Shown here one piece after another: positions 44,518-53,657 of a stretch of DNA of 64,000 nucleotides (position 1 is its first letter; the number at the start of each line of letters is the position of its first letter). Source of the DNA: AP-15 sp036500965. Its GTDB lineage: Bacteria; Pseudomonadota; Alphaproteobacteria; ATCC43930; CGMCC-115725. Below the pieces are notes generated by a model. The model did not search any database, was not told the DNA's origin, and worked only from the letters and a program-made list of their open reading frames with translations. Location: assembly GCA_036500965.1 (NCBI GenBank), contig DASYBC010000041.1, positions 1 through 64,000 on the forward strand. The letters are read 5' to 3'. Both the position numbers and the translations under genes were made by a program.

Positions 44518-45557
44518 CCGATTTTGCTTCGGTTGCGGTGCGCCGCAGGGGCTCTACCGCGCGAAAGCTTATGCTCGGACTTGCCATTGGGTTCGGTCTC
44601 TTATGGCTATCGATACGTCACCTCAACCCGCATGACGTGCTGGTAGTCATTCTAGGCGCCGACGTGCCGTGGTTGGCAATCGCTCTTGTCCTTTACGCCG
44701 GCAACCTGGCGGTCCGTATCGAGCGCTGGCGGCTGTTGCTGCACAGACACGAGAATTTGTCGTACCGAAAGGTCGGCACCGTGCTTCTCAGTGGCTATGG
44801 GGTCAATTTCCTGCTGCCCGCGCGCATCGGCGAACTGTTCCGCATGGAGTTGATGCGTCGCCGTCATGGTGTTGCCCGCGCGGTGGCCCTCAGCGGGATT
44901 GTCATTGAGCGTATCCTCGACGGCCTTTGCGTCGTCTCGCTTCTCAGCATCGGCTTGTGGCTTAACGGGCAGTATAACGAACCCAGCAAGATTTTGAGAT
45001 TTGTCAATGTTAGCGGCGCGTTGGTCTTTGGGGCAGCAGTCGTCGGTTGGATTGTGCTCCGGAAATTCCCGCTCGTGAGACTATTCAGCCGCTGGCCATC
45101 GGTCACCAAGCAACTTGACTTACTAAAACAATCTTTTGCTGCGGTCGCGGGCAAGCGTTTGCTGCTGGTTGTCTGCCTGACCGGTATCGTTTACGCCAAC
45201 GAGGCGGGGGCGCTGTGGGCGATCTGCCGAGCCCTTGAGCTCAATCTCGGGTTGCTCGAGCTCATGGTCCTGGTCGGCGTTTCGGCGCTCAGCACTTTGG
45301 TGCCATCCGCTCCGGGCTTTGTGGGCACCTTCCAGATGGCCTTTGTGCTGACCTTCGCCGAGTACCACGAATCGTCAACGCTCGCGGTCGCCGCGGCGTC
45401 GCTGGTCCAGCTTCTGCTTTTCGGGCCGCTGATTGTCGCCGCCATCCCATCGGTGCTTCACGGCGGTATATCGTTCGACGCCAATCTGCCTGGGGTAGGC
45501 CATGAGGGCCCTAGAGGGACGCCCGCTGAGAGACGCGCAACAAACGGCTCAGACTAG
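44514..45557 (+). CDS. Lysylphosphatidylglycerol synthase TM-like / flippase-like membrane protein (UPF0104)
   Basis: A 347-residue membrane protein with about eight hydrophobic segments and the UPF0104 landmarks: ALVLYAGNLAVRIERWRLLL, GYGVNFLLPARIGELFRMELMRRR and STLVPSAPGFVGTFQMAFV. Members are thought to move or recognise lipids and lipid-linked sugars. Located between glycosyltransferase genes, it fits transfer of a polyprenyl-linked sugar across the membrane, which is inference. Confidence 0.8.
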   Translation: MTDFASVAVRRRGSTARKLMLGLAIGFGLLWLSIRHLNPHDVLVVILGADVPWLAIALVLYAGNLAVRIERWRLLLHRHENLSYRKVGTVLLSGYGVNFLLPARIGELFRMELMRRRHGVARAVALSGIVIERILDGLCVVSLLSIGLWLNGQYNEPSKILRFVNVSGALVFGAAVVGWIVLRKFPLVRLFSRWPSVTKQLDLLKQSFAAVAGKRLLLVVCLTGIVYANEAGALWAICRALELNLGLLELMVLVGVSALSTLVPSAPGFVGTFQMAFVLTFAEYHESSTLAVAAASLVQLLLFGPLIVAAIPSVLHGGISFDANLPGVGHEGPRGTPAERRATNGSD

Positions 45558-46116
45558 TCGAGCTCGGCGCCTAGTGGCGCGATGCCAACGGATGGTTCCC
45601 ACCCGTTGGCTGAATCGCACCACCAACGCAATAATCTGGTGGGCCGATTCACAAAACACCCGGGAACCAAGCGTTTCGATCGGACCGCTAGCACGCCGTG
45701 GCGCCGCGATTGTGCTGTTGGTGATGATCGTCTTGGCGGCGCGCAACGTGGGGGAAAGCCCATTTACCGGGGACACAGGTAAGGGATGGTGGAGGGCGCT
45801 GATTTCACTCACATCTGGAGGGCATGGCCGGTCGGCGTTCCGCGATCTGGTGACACCGAACAGCGGTGAGCAGGTCCTGCCTCCCCTCGTGCGTGACATG
45901 CTGGCATTGCTGCGCCAGCACGGTGTCCAAGAATATGCCGTGTCGCCGCAAATTTCGACCGACCCGCTGCTCCACCAGCGCATCGTAGAATCGGCGTTCC
46001 CAAAAATGATGGTGCCAACCGCACCCTACCTGTTGGCGCGGGTCGGGGAGCCTCTTCCCGCTAACTGCAGACCGATGGCGGTCGAAAAGGGGATTGAGCT
46101 TGCTGCGTGCGATTAG
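45502..46116 (+). CDS. Hypothetical single-span membrane protein
   Basis: A 204-residue protein with one clear hydrophobic segment (RGAAIVLLVMIVLAARNVG, about 67-85) and an external domain ending in LLARVGEPLPANCRPMAVEKGIELAACD. It overlaps the previous gene by 56 bases, so a later start such as ATG 45592 is possible. The tail could be a ligand- or sugar-binding domain found at the end of some GT-C enzymes, but I recognise no family. Member of the four-gene glycosylation module. Confidence 0.5.
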   Translation: MRALEGRPLRDAQQTAQTSRARRLVARCQRMVPTRWLNRTTNAIIWWADSQNTREPSVSIGPLARRGAAIVLLVMIVLAARNVGESPFTGDTGKGWWRALISLTSGGHGRSAFRDLVTPNSGEQVLPPLVRDMLALLRQHGVQEYAVSPQISTDPLLHQRIVESAFPKMMVPTAPYLLARVGEPLPANCRPMAVEKGIELAACD

Positions 46117-47482
46117 CTTACTGCCGCTTGTGTTCTCCTTGGGACTGTCAGCCCTTGTCATCGCGCCTGCGTTACTCGCGGCGGGGGGTGACGCTCTCGA
46201 GCAACGTTGGCGTCTCATAGGACTGGTGTCAGCATCGGGGCTTCTGCTGAATTATCTCGTTGTCGTTGCCGTCGGCTCGCTCCGGAGCGATATGCTTTTG
46301 GAGCTTGCGATCGCATGCTGCTGCGCGATGGTTATACTGGCGAGGGAAGGTCGCGGGGCTGTCGATGCCTTGCGGCTCGGTTTAAGCACGACAGTTTGTT
46401 TCGTGCTCGTTCTTGGCCTCTTAGGCGCCGCGATCTTGCTGGAACCGGTGACGGCTTGGGATGCGCGGTCGATCTGGTTCTTTCACGCCAAGATGGTTTA
46501 TTTCGCCGGGGGCCTGCTTAAAGATGGAGGGTGGACCGCGCCTTGCTGTCTTTTCTCCCACACTGACTATCCGACATTGATGCCAATACTGGCGGCACAG
46601 GCCGCTAGCCTAGCAGGGTTCTGGAACGAGCAGCTGCCCAAGTTCGCGCTGCTGATGCTCCTGGTTCCCGTGCTCGCCGTGACGGTATCTTATTGGAGGG
46701 CAGGGTTGGCGACTGCCGCGCTGCTGCTCCTTGCATGGGCCAAGCTCGCCCCGCTGCTGACCGACGGGTACATGGACGCGCTGCTTGCGCTGTACGGCCT
46801 ATTTGGCGCGCTACTGATCGGATCATGGTTGGCGACGGGGGCCAAGCTTGACCTGGCAACCGGCGTGCTGTTCGTCGGGGTTGCGCTCGGTCTCAAGAAT
46901 GAAGGTAGTCTGCTCGCGGTGACGCTGCTTGTTTGTGCAACGCCAGTCGCGGCGCTGGCGCGACGCGACGGGCGACAGTTGCTGTCTGCTGGCAGATCCG
47001 AGGCGATTCGGTTTGGCGGGGTGCTCTTGTTGGGAATTGCGAGCGGAGCGTCGTGGCTAATCTTGCGCAAAGCCTGGGGGCTCCACAACGACCTGAATCT
47101 GGGGCTAAGCTCCCTTCCTGCGATCGTTCGGCGGCTGACCGACCCGGAAGCATTGGAGATGATCCTCCGCAGCACACTAGTCTCGAATCACCTGTTTTAT
47201 GCAGTGCTCATCGGTGGTTGCGCGACCGGATTGAGTTACGTATTGCGAACCGGGCGCCTGTTAGAGCCGATATTCTGCATGGCGGTTGCAAGTGGTTATT
47301 TAGCCGGGATCGAACTTGTCTATTTGGCCACTCCCACCGACCTCAAGTGGCTCCTTGCGACCAGCGCCGATCGGACAACGGTGCTCCCCGCCCTGCTGTT
47401 TCTAGCGCCGGCAATTCTGTTGCTGCGGGATGAGCGCCGCTGGCGGATCGAGATAGCGTTGCCCGCTTGGCTCCGCCATTGA
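46094..47482 (+). CDS. Polytopic membrane protein, GT-C/ArnT-like
   Basis: A 462-residue protein with about eleven to twelve hydrophobic segments. After the second and third segments the loop ILLEPVTAWDARSIWFFHAKMVYFAGGL carries an acidic WDARS motif typical of the first periplasmic loop of GT-39/GT-83 enzymes, which use polyprenyl-linked sugars. FSHTDYPTLMPILAAQAA fits the same type. TTG at 46094 follows AAAGGGGA. With the GT2 and flippase-like genes it suggests a lipid-linked glycosylation pathway; the acceptor is unknown. Confidence 0.65.
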   Translation: MSLLRAISLLPLVFSLGLSALVIAPALLAAGGDALEQRWRLIGLVSASGLLLNYLVVVAVGSLRSDMLLELAIACCCAMVILAREGRGAVDALRLGLSTTVCFVLVLGLLGAAILLEPVTAWDARSIWFFHAKMVYFAGGLLKDGGWTAPCCLFSHTDYPTLMPILAAQAASLAGFWNEQLPKFALLMLLVPVLAVTVSYWRAGLATAALLLLAWAKLAPLLTDGYMDALLALYGLFGALLIGSWLATGAKLDLATGVLFVGVALGLKNEGSLLAVTLLVCATPVAALARRDGRQLLSAGRSEAIRFGGVLLLGIASGASWLILRKAWGLHNDLNLGLSSLPAIVRRLTDPEALEMILRSTLVSNHLFYAVLIGGCATGLSYVLRTGRLLEPIFCMAVASGYLAGIELVYLATPTDLKWLLATSADRTTVLPALLFLAPAILLLRDERRWRIEIALPAWLRH

Positions 47483-47729
47483 GGAGACACGTTGATATCC
47501 AGTTTTAAAGCGTTTGATGCGACGCGGCGCATCCCGGCTCAAACGCAAGCGGCAGAACAGCGAGTTGTGGATTGCGCAGCTTCGACCCAGCGCGCGACGC
47601 AGGACCGCATCCGAGCGCTGCTGCAGCACCCGCTGCCGCACGGCGAAACCATGTAAACGCGCTAACGGCACGCGCCGCCGTCGTGCTGCGATCTGAAACG
47701 ATCTGCCTGAATTTGGGATCCAGCCTCAC

Positions 47730-48137
47730 CTACAGCGCGGCAGTCGTCTGAACCTCGATCAGCAGCGCTTCCCCGACCAGCCGGTCGATGATCAGCAAGG
47801 TGTTCGGCGGATAGGCGCCGCTTGGGAACATCCGAGCAAACTCGCGATTGCGATAGGCGGTGAACTTGGCGGCGTCTTGCGAATGCACGAGATAGGTCGT
47901 GAACTGGACGACGTTGCTCCAACCGCCGCCGACCGCGCCCAGAGCCGCCGCGATGTTGGCGAAGACCTGGGCGCATTGCGCCTCAAAATCATCGGCGCCG
48001 ACGATATTGCCGGCCCGATCGGTCGCGACCTGGCCGGCGATAAAAACCAATTCCGACGCCTTGACCCGGGCGATCTGCGAATAGGGGCCGAGCGGCTTGC
48101 CTAGCGACTCGGGATTGAACATCGTGACATCAGTCAT
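47730..48137 (-). CDS. RidA-family protein
   Basis: A 135-residue YjgF/YER057c/UK114 protein: GKPLGPYSQIARVKASELVFIAGQVATDRAGNIVG, ANIAAALGAVGGGWSNVVQFTTYLVHSQDAAKF, YPPNTLLIIDRLVGEALLIEVQTTA. RidA proteins deaminate reactive enamines and imines. The usual catalytic arginine position near the C-terminus reads as I-D-R-L in a slightly different arrangement (NTLLIIDRLV), so it may be a Rid subgroup with other substrates. A later start at MFNPES is possible. Confidence 0.8.
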   Translation of the reverse strand: MTDVTMFNPESLGKPLGPYSQIARVKASELVFIAGQVATDRAGNIVGADDFEAQCAQVFANIAAALGAVGGGWSNVVQFTTYLVHSQDAAKFTAYRNREFARMFPSGAYPPNTLLIIDRLVGEALLIEVQTTAAL

Positions 48138-48161
48138 GCTCGCCCTCGCTGGCGGTTCTCG

Positions 48162-48401
48162 TCACTGGACGCGGCGCAGGCCCAGATCGGCCAGGCAGCG
48201 ATCGATCGAGCCGCTTTGGTCGGCAGTTTTCGCTCGATCCTGACAGGCGGCGACAACGGCCGCGAACTCGGCCCGGGTCGGCGCCTTGCCGGTCGCGGTC
48301 TGCCAGTCGCGCAGCTCCGACGACGCGCTCGCCGGGGTGACCCCGTCCGCTGCCGCGCAGGCCGCCAAGCACAACAGAATCGAAATTGCCGCCCCCCGCA
48401 T
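48162..48401 (-). CDS. Small lipoprotein
   Basis: A 79-residue product with an N-terminal signal ending in a lipobox (SILLCLAAC), so it should be lipid-anchored. The mature part is short and contains two further cysteines (ACQDRAK...DRCLADLG) able to form a disulfide. No named family recognised. It lies 24 bases before the RidA gene on the same strand. Confidence 0.6.
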   Translation of the reverse strand: MRGAAISILLCLAACAAADGVTPASASSELRDWQTATGKAPTRAEFAAVVAACQDRAKTADQSGSIDRCLADLGLRRVQ

Positions 48402-48506
48402 GTCGCACCCCTGCGAGCCTTGCCCGTTGCGAGACTACCCGGCGTTGCCGGACGGGGCTACCCCCTGGTCGCAGCGCCGCCGGCACGGAGCTGCGGCAGG
48501 CGCGCT

Positions 48507-49571
48507 TTATTCCGGCTCGGTGAATTCCAGCTGTTCCGAGAGGCCGAAGCTGTCGGCGAGCTGCTGCAATTTGAACCAGGTCGCGTCCTCGACCTCGATG
48601 CCGTTCTGCCGGCGATCCTCTTCGCGCAAATGCTCGATCTCGCCGGGGTAGAAGACGCCGCTGCTGCCCTCGGCGGGCGGGGTCGATTTCAGATAGGCGA
48701 CAAACTCGCCGATGTCCTTTTTGAATTCGGCGAGCGGGCGGAAAGCTTCGACATTGAACACCGCCATGAAGCAGCCGTCATTGTGCCGGCCGGTCGGCTC
48801 GACGCCAAAGCCGAGCCCGGTCAGCAACCCGCACAGGATTTCGACCATGACCGCGAGCCCGGTGCCCTTGTAGCCACCCTCGGGGCCGCCCAACGGCAAT
48901 AGCGCGCCGCCCTGGCGCAGTTGGCGCGGGTCGTTGGTCGGCCGCCCGTCCTTGCCGATCACCCAACCGTCGGGGACCGGCTGATTGCGGGCAACGGCGA
49001 GCGCGATCTTGCCGGCCGCCGCGGCCGACGTCGCCATGTCGAGATAGAGGGGCCCGTCGAGGTCGGACGGCATCGCAATCGAGATCGGGTTGGTGCCGAG
49101 CCGCGCCTCGCGGCCGCCGAACGGCGCCACCGCCTTTGGCGAACGCCCGGAATCGGCGGTGGCGATGCCGATCATGCCGGCCTTGGCGGCCATCAACGTG
49201 TAGGAGGCGACCCGGCCGATATGGCCCTGGCGAAACACCGTCGCCGCAGCAACGTTCGATTTTTCGGCCTTTTCGATGGTCAGCCGCATCGCCCGCTCGT
49301 TGGCGACGTAGCCAAAGCCCCAGTGGCCGTCGACGACCGTCGTTGTCGGGCTCTCCTGAACGATCTGCCACGGCGCCCCGGGAACGATGTGGCCCGCCTT
49401 GATGCGTTCGATGTAGGTCGGGATCTGGATCACCCCGTGCGAATCGTGGCCGGCGAGATTGGCGGCGACGACATGCCGCATCACGATCTCGGCCTCTTCC
49501 GGCGGTGTTCCCGCCGCCTCGAACAATGCCCGGCCGATTTCGGCCAAACGTTCCGCTGCGACTTTCGGCAT
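48507..49571 (-). CDS. Malate/L-lactate dehydrogenase-family oxidoreductase
   Basis: A 354-residue Ldh_2 (type-2 malate/sulfolactate dehydrogenase) protein. LAGHDSHGVIQIPTYIERI carries the catalytic histidine block, FRQGHIGRVASYTLMAAKAGMIGIATADSG the nucleotide side, and PFGGREARLGTNPISIAMP and GGPEGGYKGTGLAVMVEILCG the conserved core. The family reduces 2-oxo acids with NAD(P)H. The specific substrate is not evident. It appears to begin a catabolic cluster with the VOC protein and amidohydrolase upstream. Confidence 0.88.
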   Translation of the reverse strand: MPKVAAERLAEIGRALFEAAGTPPEEAEIVMRHVVAANLAGHDSHGVIQIPTYIERIKAGHIVPGAPWQIVQESPTTTVVDGHWGFGYVANERAMRLTIEKAEKSNVAAATVFRQGHIGRVASYTLMAAKAGMIGIATADSGRSPKAVAPFGGREARLGTNPISIAMPSDLDGPLYLDMATSAAAAGKIALAVARNQPVPDGWVIGKDGRPTNDPRQLRQGGALLPLGGPEGGYKGTGLAVMVEILCGLLTGLGFGVEPTGRHNDGCFMAVFNVEAFRPLAEFKKDIGEFVAYLKSTPPAEGSSGVFYPGEIEHLREEDRRQNGIEVEDATWFKLQQLADSFGLSEQLEFTEPE

Positions 49572-49594
49572 CCCGGCTCCCTCCCTCGGCGCGC

Positions 49595-50122
49595 TCAGCC
49601 GGCGGCTTGCGGCGCGATGTGGGTCGCGCGCATGCGCCGCAGCGATTCGGGGTCGCTCATTACCGACGTTTGCGCAGTCTTCAGAAATTGCTCGTATTCT
49701 CGCGCCATCGCCGGCGAGACGATTTCGATCATCAACCGGTTTTCGAGCCAGAATTCGATCACGTGAAAGAACGGCTTTTCGCCCTGCATGCCGCGGCCGA
49801 AGGTCTTGGCGCGCCAGCCTTCGCGCGCGCCGATGCGCTCGATCTCCTCCGGCTCCCGGGGCACCTCGAGGAACACATGGAACGGCCAGCTGCGCGGCGG
49901 CGCGGTATTATTGCCAAAGACGACCTGATCGTCGTTTGGCGGGATGTCGAGCGTCGCGCGCTCGGGATAGACCTCGATCATCGTCCCGTGGGCGTCGCCG
50001 CTCGCCGCCATAAAGGCGCCATCGAGCGGCCCGAACGGGTGGCATGTGCCGCGCATCAGCTCGGCCAGCACCTCGGCGACATGGCGCGGGTCGCGCGCCG
50101 GGATCGATACGTGGTGGATCAT
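49595..50122 (-). CDS. VOC-like hypothetical protein
   Basis: A 175-residue protein beginning MIHHVSIPARDPRHVAEVLAELMRG and containing MIEVYPERATLDIPPNDDQVVFG and FHVIEFWLENRLMIEIVSPAM. The first histidine and the acidic residues fit a single VOC metal site, with the two beta-alpha modules of that fold. It is often annotated as a hypothetical protein next to amidohydrolases. Its job is unknown; isomerase or lyase activity on a catabolic intermediate is a guess. Confidence 0.6.
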   Translation of the reverse strand: MIHHVSIPARDPRHVAEVLAELMRGTCHPFGPLDGAFMAASGDAHGTMIEVYPERATLDIPPNDDQVVFGNNTAPPRSWPFHVFLEVPREPEEIERIGAREGWRAKTFGRGMQGEKPFFHVIEFWLENRLMIEIVSPAMAREYEQFLKTAQTSVMSDPESLRRMRATHIAPQAAG

Positions 50123-50132
50123 CGGGCCTTCC

Positions 50133-51164
50133 TCACGCGGGGTGGTAAGCGAAGCCGTAAAAGCGCTGCGGGTTATCGCAAAAGATCTTGTGCTTCAGCT
50201 CGGCGGAGATGTCGTCGCGGTCGGCGAGATGCGCCACCGCATAGGGGAATTCGCCGTCCCAATGCGGGTAATCGGAGGCGAACAGGATATTGTCGGCGGG
50301 GAAGAAGTCGGGCACATAGCGCAGGGTCTTCTCTTCGGGCTCGCAGGACACGAAGACCCGGCCGCAAGCCATGTATTCCGACGGCTTCGCCTTCAGGAGC
50401 GGTGCATCGAAGCGGCGGAACTCGAACTCCTCGTCCATGTGCTCCATCCAGAACGGGACCCAGCCGATGCCCGCTTCGAGAAAGGCAACCCGCAGATCCT
50501 GATATTTCTCGAGAAGCCCGCTGTAGATGACCGCGGTGCAGGCGATCAGCTGTTCGGGTGCGTGTGACAGAGTATGGACCTGCAGGAAATTGTCGAAATG
50601 GCACAGCGGGTCGAGGGTGTCGCTACCCGAGGCGTGAAACCCGACGGCGACGCCCTGGCGCGCGCATTCCTCGTAGAACGGCCAAAAGTCACGATGGGCG
50701 ACATTGCGGCTGCGGTCAAAGGTGTTGACCATGACACCGACTGCGCCGAGCTTGGAGACCGCCCGCTCCATCTCGTCGATCGCGGCCCGGGCATCGACGT
50801 GCAGCGGCACCAGGGCGACGCCCTTGAGGCGGTTGCGATCGGCGGCGCACCAATCGTACAGCCAGTCGTTGTAGGTGCGGGACAACGCGACCGCGAGATC
50901 GGGTTCGCGTACCCGCGTCAGGAACAACCCGCCGGTCGGGTAGATGACCTGCAGGTCTATGCCTTCGCGATCGTTATCAGCCAGGTTCTGCGCGGGTGAG
51001 CGCGGCTGCTTGGCAGAAAGCTTGCCGTTTTGGGTGCGGTCGAAATTGTCGGTCGGGTAGAACGACGCGCGCTGCCGAAACTCCTGCGGCAGCCTTTCGC
51101 GATAGGCCGGATCGTAATCGATCGCGTGCCCGTCGGCATCGATGATGACCATGCCGTTCTTCAT
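50133..51164 (-). CDS. Amidohydrolase-family metal-dependent hydrolase
   Basis: A 343-residue amidohydrolase_2 (ACMSD-type) protein: MVIIDADGHAIDYDPAYRERL gives the modified first metal motif (D-x-D-x-H), GVAVGFHASGSDTL the second His, and FASDYPHWDGEFPYA the terminal aspartate. Relatives decarboxylate or hydrate aromatic ring-cleavage acids. EFRRFDAPLLKAKPSEYMACGRVFVSCEPEE is common in aromatic pathway members. Position just upstream of a VOC and Ldh gene supports a degradation operon. Confidence 0.85.
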   Translation of the reverse strand: MKNGMVIIDADGHAIDYDPAYRERLPQEFRQRASFYPTDNFDRTQNGKLSAKQPRSPAQNLADNDREGIDLQVIYPTGGLFLTRVREPDLAVALSRTYNDWLYDWCAADRNRLKGVALVPLHVDARAAIDEMERAVSKLGAVGVMVNTFDRSRNVAHRDFWPFYEECARQGVAVGFHASGSDTLDPLCHFDNFLQVHTLSHAPEQLIACTAVIYSGLLEKYQDLRVAFLEAGIGWVPFWMEHMDEEFEFRRFDAPLLKAKPSEYMACGRVFVSCEPEEKTLRYVPDFFPADNILFASDYPHWDGEFPYAVAHLADRDDISAELKHKIFCDNPQRFYGFAYHPA

Positions 51165-51307
51165 CGCGCTTCTCCCGCTGCCCAGCCCGCCCGTTATATC
51201 ACGGCGCGAACGTCACAGCGTATTGCCGCCACGGTTCGGCCGCGGATGGAGCGGGGTCGGCATGCGGCGGCGGATCGAGCAGGTCGGCGGCCCCGCCGCC
51301 CCGGGAC

Positions 51308-52192
51308 TTAGTGGGTGACGAGGCGGCGCTCGACGGCCGCGGTCTTGATCGCCTTTTGCAGCTTTTCGAAGGCGCGGACCTCGATTTGGCGGACCCGCTC
51401 GCGCGAGATACTGTATTGCTGCGACAGGTCTTCGAGAGTCATCGGGTTGTCGCGCAGCCGCCGCTCGGTCAGGATATGACGCTCGCGCTCGTTGAGGTGG
51501 GTCATCGCCTTTTCCAGAAGGTCGCGGCGCAGGCCCAGCTCCTGACGGTCGGCCAGCAGCGATTCCTGGCTTTCGCCTTCGTCGACCAGCCAATCCTGCC
51601 ACTCGCCCTCCCCGTCGCTGCGGAGCGGCGCGTTCAGCGAATGGTCGGGGCTGGCCAGCCGGCGGTTCATGCTGACGACATCGGCCTCGGGCACGTCGAG
51701 CTCGGTCGCGATCTTCTTCAGATGCTCCGGCGACAGATCGCCTTCCTCCATCGCCTGCAGCTGACCCTTCAGCTTGCGCAGGTTGAAGAAAAGCTTCTTT
51801 TGCGCGGCGGTGGTGCCCATTTTGACGAGCGACCACGAATGCAGGATGTATTCCTGGATGGCGGCGCGGATCCACCACATGGCGTAAGTCGCGAGGCGGA
51901 AGCCGCGGTCGGGGTCAAAGCGCTTGACCGCCTGCATCATCCCGACATTGCCCTCGGAGATCAGCTCCGAGAGCGGCAGGCCATAGCCGCGATAGCCCAT
52001 CGCGATCTTGGCGACGAGCCGCAGATGGCTGGTGACGAGGCGGTGCGCGGCCTGCGGGTCCTCATGCTCCTTCCAGCTTTTGGCGAGCATGTACTCCTCT
52101 TCGGGCTCCAGCATCGGAAACTTGCGGATCTCCTGGAGATACCGGGTCAGGTTTCCTTCGGCAGAGATCGAAGGGACGGAAAGGGTGGCCAT
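51308..52192 (-). CDS. rpoH: RNA polymerase sigma factor RpoH (sigma-32)
   Basis: A 294-residue heat-shock sigma factor. Region 2 is LVTSHLRLVAKIAMGYRGYGLPLSELISEGNVGMMQAVKRFDPDRGFRLATYAMWWIRAAIQEYIL. The RpoH box (QKKLFFNLRKLKGQ) sets it apart from other sigma factors. Region 4 (ERRLRDNPMTLEDLSQQYSISRERVRQIEVRAFEKLQ) follows. The ATG at 52192 gives the family's start. It sits directly downstream of rluD, as in many Alphaproteobacteria. Confidence 0.95.
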   Translation of the reverse strand: MATLSVPSISAEGNLTRYLQEIRKFPMLEPEEEYMLAKSWKEHEDPQAAHRLVTSHLRLVAKIAMGYRGYGLPLSELISEGNVGMMQAVKRFDPDRGFRLATYAMWWIRAAIQEYILHSWSLVKMGTTAAQKKLFFNLRKLKGQLQAMEEGDLSPEHLKKIATELDVPEADVVSMNRRLASPDHSLNAPLRSDGEGEWQDWLVDEGESQESLLADRQELGLRRDLLEKAMTHLNERERHILTERRLRDNPMTLEDLSQQYSISRERVRQIEVRAFEKLQKAIKTAAVERRLVTH

Positions 52193-52285
52193 TGACGATC
52201 GTTGCTCCGGGCTGGTGCTTTTTGGTGTCGTGAGGCAAACGCCGAGACGCCGGCAATTTATCCGCCGGGCTCGGCCGACGCGCAT

Positions 52286-52314
52286 ACCCTAGTGATATAG
52301 TCGGGATTTGTCCA
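52286..52314 (-). promoter_or_regulatory. Possible rpoH promoter
   Basis: On the minus strand TGGACA (52314-52309), a 17-base spacer, then TAGGGT (52291-52286), about 90 bases upstream of the rpoH start. The -10 box is poor, so this is only a candidate. Confidence 0.35.
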
Positions 52315-52316
52315 GT

Positions 52317-53300
52317 TTAAAGTCGCTCTAAATCGGTAAACAGGGCGTGAAGCGCGGGGGGCAGCGGGCTGTCGAATGCGAGCATCTTGCCGCTGGCGGG
52401 ATGCGCGAAGCCGAGCCGGCGGGCATGCAGGGCCTGGCGCGGGAAGGCGGCGATGCGCTCGCCGACCTCGCCCGCGTGCGATATGGCGCGGCCGGCACGC
52501 CGGCCATAAACCGGGTCGCCGATCAGTGGATGGCCGCGATGGGCAAGGTGGACCCGGATCTGATGGGTGCGCCCGGTGGCGAGACGACATTCGATTAGCG
52601 CCGCATCGGTTCGGAAGGCCCGCTCGACCCGGTAGCGGGTCAGCGCCGGGCGCCCGCTTCCGCCCGCCACTACCGCCATCTTCTTCCGGTTGACCAGGCT
52701 GCGGCCGATATTGCCGGCGATCTCGCCGGCGGGCGGCGCCGGCACCCCCCAGACAAAGGCCGCATAGGCGCGGTCGATCCGGCGCAGCGCGAAATCGAGC
52801 GACAGCGCCTGGTGCGCGGCCTCGGTCTTCGCCACCACCATCAGCCCGCTGGTGTCCTTGTCAAGGCGATGCACGATGCCCGGCCGGCGCACCCCGCCGA
52901 TCCCGACGAGGCTCGGGCCGCAATGCGCGATCAGCGCGTTGACGAGGGTGCCGTCCGGGTTGCCCGGGGCAGGATGAACGACCAGGCCGGCGGGCTTGTC
53001 GACGACAATCAAATGTGCATCCTCAAACCGGATATCGAGCGCCAACGGCTGCGCCGCCGGCGCGGCATCCTCAGCATCGGGGACTGACACGACGAAATTC
53101 TGTCCCGGCCGAACCCGCAGCGCTGGGTCGCGGGAGGCGGCCCCGTCCCGCATGACCAGCCCGCGCTCGATCAGCCGCTTCAGCCGGGTGCGCGACAGCG
53201 CCGGCAGATGGCGCGCCAGCACCCGGTCGAGGCGCTCGCCGGCCTCAGCGTCCTCGATGCGGACCGCCTGCCGGTCCGCGGCGCCGGCCGCGTCGGTCAT
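52317..53300 (-). CDS. rluD: Ribosomal large subunit pseudouridine synthase RluD
   Basis: A 327-residue RluA/RluD enzyme: S4 domain (RLDRVLARHLPALSRTRLKRLIERGLV), then GIVHRLDKDTSGLMVVAK with catalytic Asp147, and ECRLATGRTHQIRVHLAHRGHPLIGDPVYG. RluD makes pseudouridines at 23S rRNA helix 69. The ATG at 53300 is chosen because it yields the normal N-terminus; a longer reading adds basic sequence that overlaps the divergent gene. Confidence 0.9.
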   Translation of the reverse strand: MTDAAGAADRQAVRIEDAEAGERLDRVLARHLPALSRTRLKRLIERGLVMRDGAASRDPALRVRPGQNFVVSVPDAEDAAPAAQPLALDIRFEDAHLIVVDKPAGLVVHPAPGNPDGTLVNALIAHCGPSLVGIGGVRRPGIVHRLDKDTSGLMVVAKTEAAHQALSLDFALRRIDRAYAAFVWGVPAPPAGEIAGNIGRSLVNRKKMAVVAGGSGRPALTRYRVERAFRTDAALIECRLATGRTHQIRVHLAHRGHPLIGDPVYGRRAGRAISHAGEVGERIAAFPRQALHARRLGFAHPASGKMLAFDSPLPPALHALFTDLERL

Positions 53301-53351
53301 GGCTTCGCGCGACGATGGCCCGGCCGCTGCCAAGCAACGCACCGGGGTTCG

Positions 53352-53657
53352 ATGCGCGCGCTGACGGTTTTCGTCATCGTCATGGGCGTCGTGATCATCG
53401 TCGGCTTTGGCGTGGTCGCCGCGATCGTTGCCGGGCGCATGTCGCGCGGCGAGCGGCCGGTCGGAGCCGCGGCCGCTGGGCGAACCTTTGCGACCAGCCT
53501 CGATCTGCCGCGCGGCGCGCGGATCGAGGCGATGACCACCGCGCCCGATCGGCTGATTCTGCAATTGGCCCGGCCCGACGGCAATGATGAGCTGGTCGTC
53601 CTCGATTTGGCCACCGGCGCCAGTCTTGGCACCATCGAGCTGCGCCCCGCCCGGTGA
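53352..53657 (+). CDS. Short single-span membrane protein (DUF6476-like)
   Basis: A 101-residue protein: one N-terminal membrane helix (ALTVFVIVMGVVIIVGFGVVAAIVAG) and a small periplasmic domain (FATSLDLPRGARIEAMTTAPDRLILQLARPDGNDELVVLDLATGASLGTIELR). Proteins of this type are found divergently from rluD in Alphaproteobacteria, so the gene order supports it. Function unknown. Confidence 0.65.
   Translation: MRALTVFVIVMGVVIIVGFGVVAAIVAGRMSRGERPVGAAAAGRTFATSLDLPRGARIEAMTTAPDRLILQLARPDGNDELVVLDLATGASLGTIELRPAR

Noticed and set aside
47483..47729. Short frames between the membrane glycosyltransferase gene and ridA
   Set aside because: They are open on both strands, arginine-rich and without ribosome site or family resemblance.
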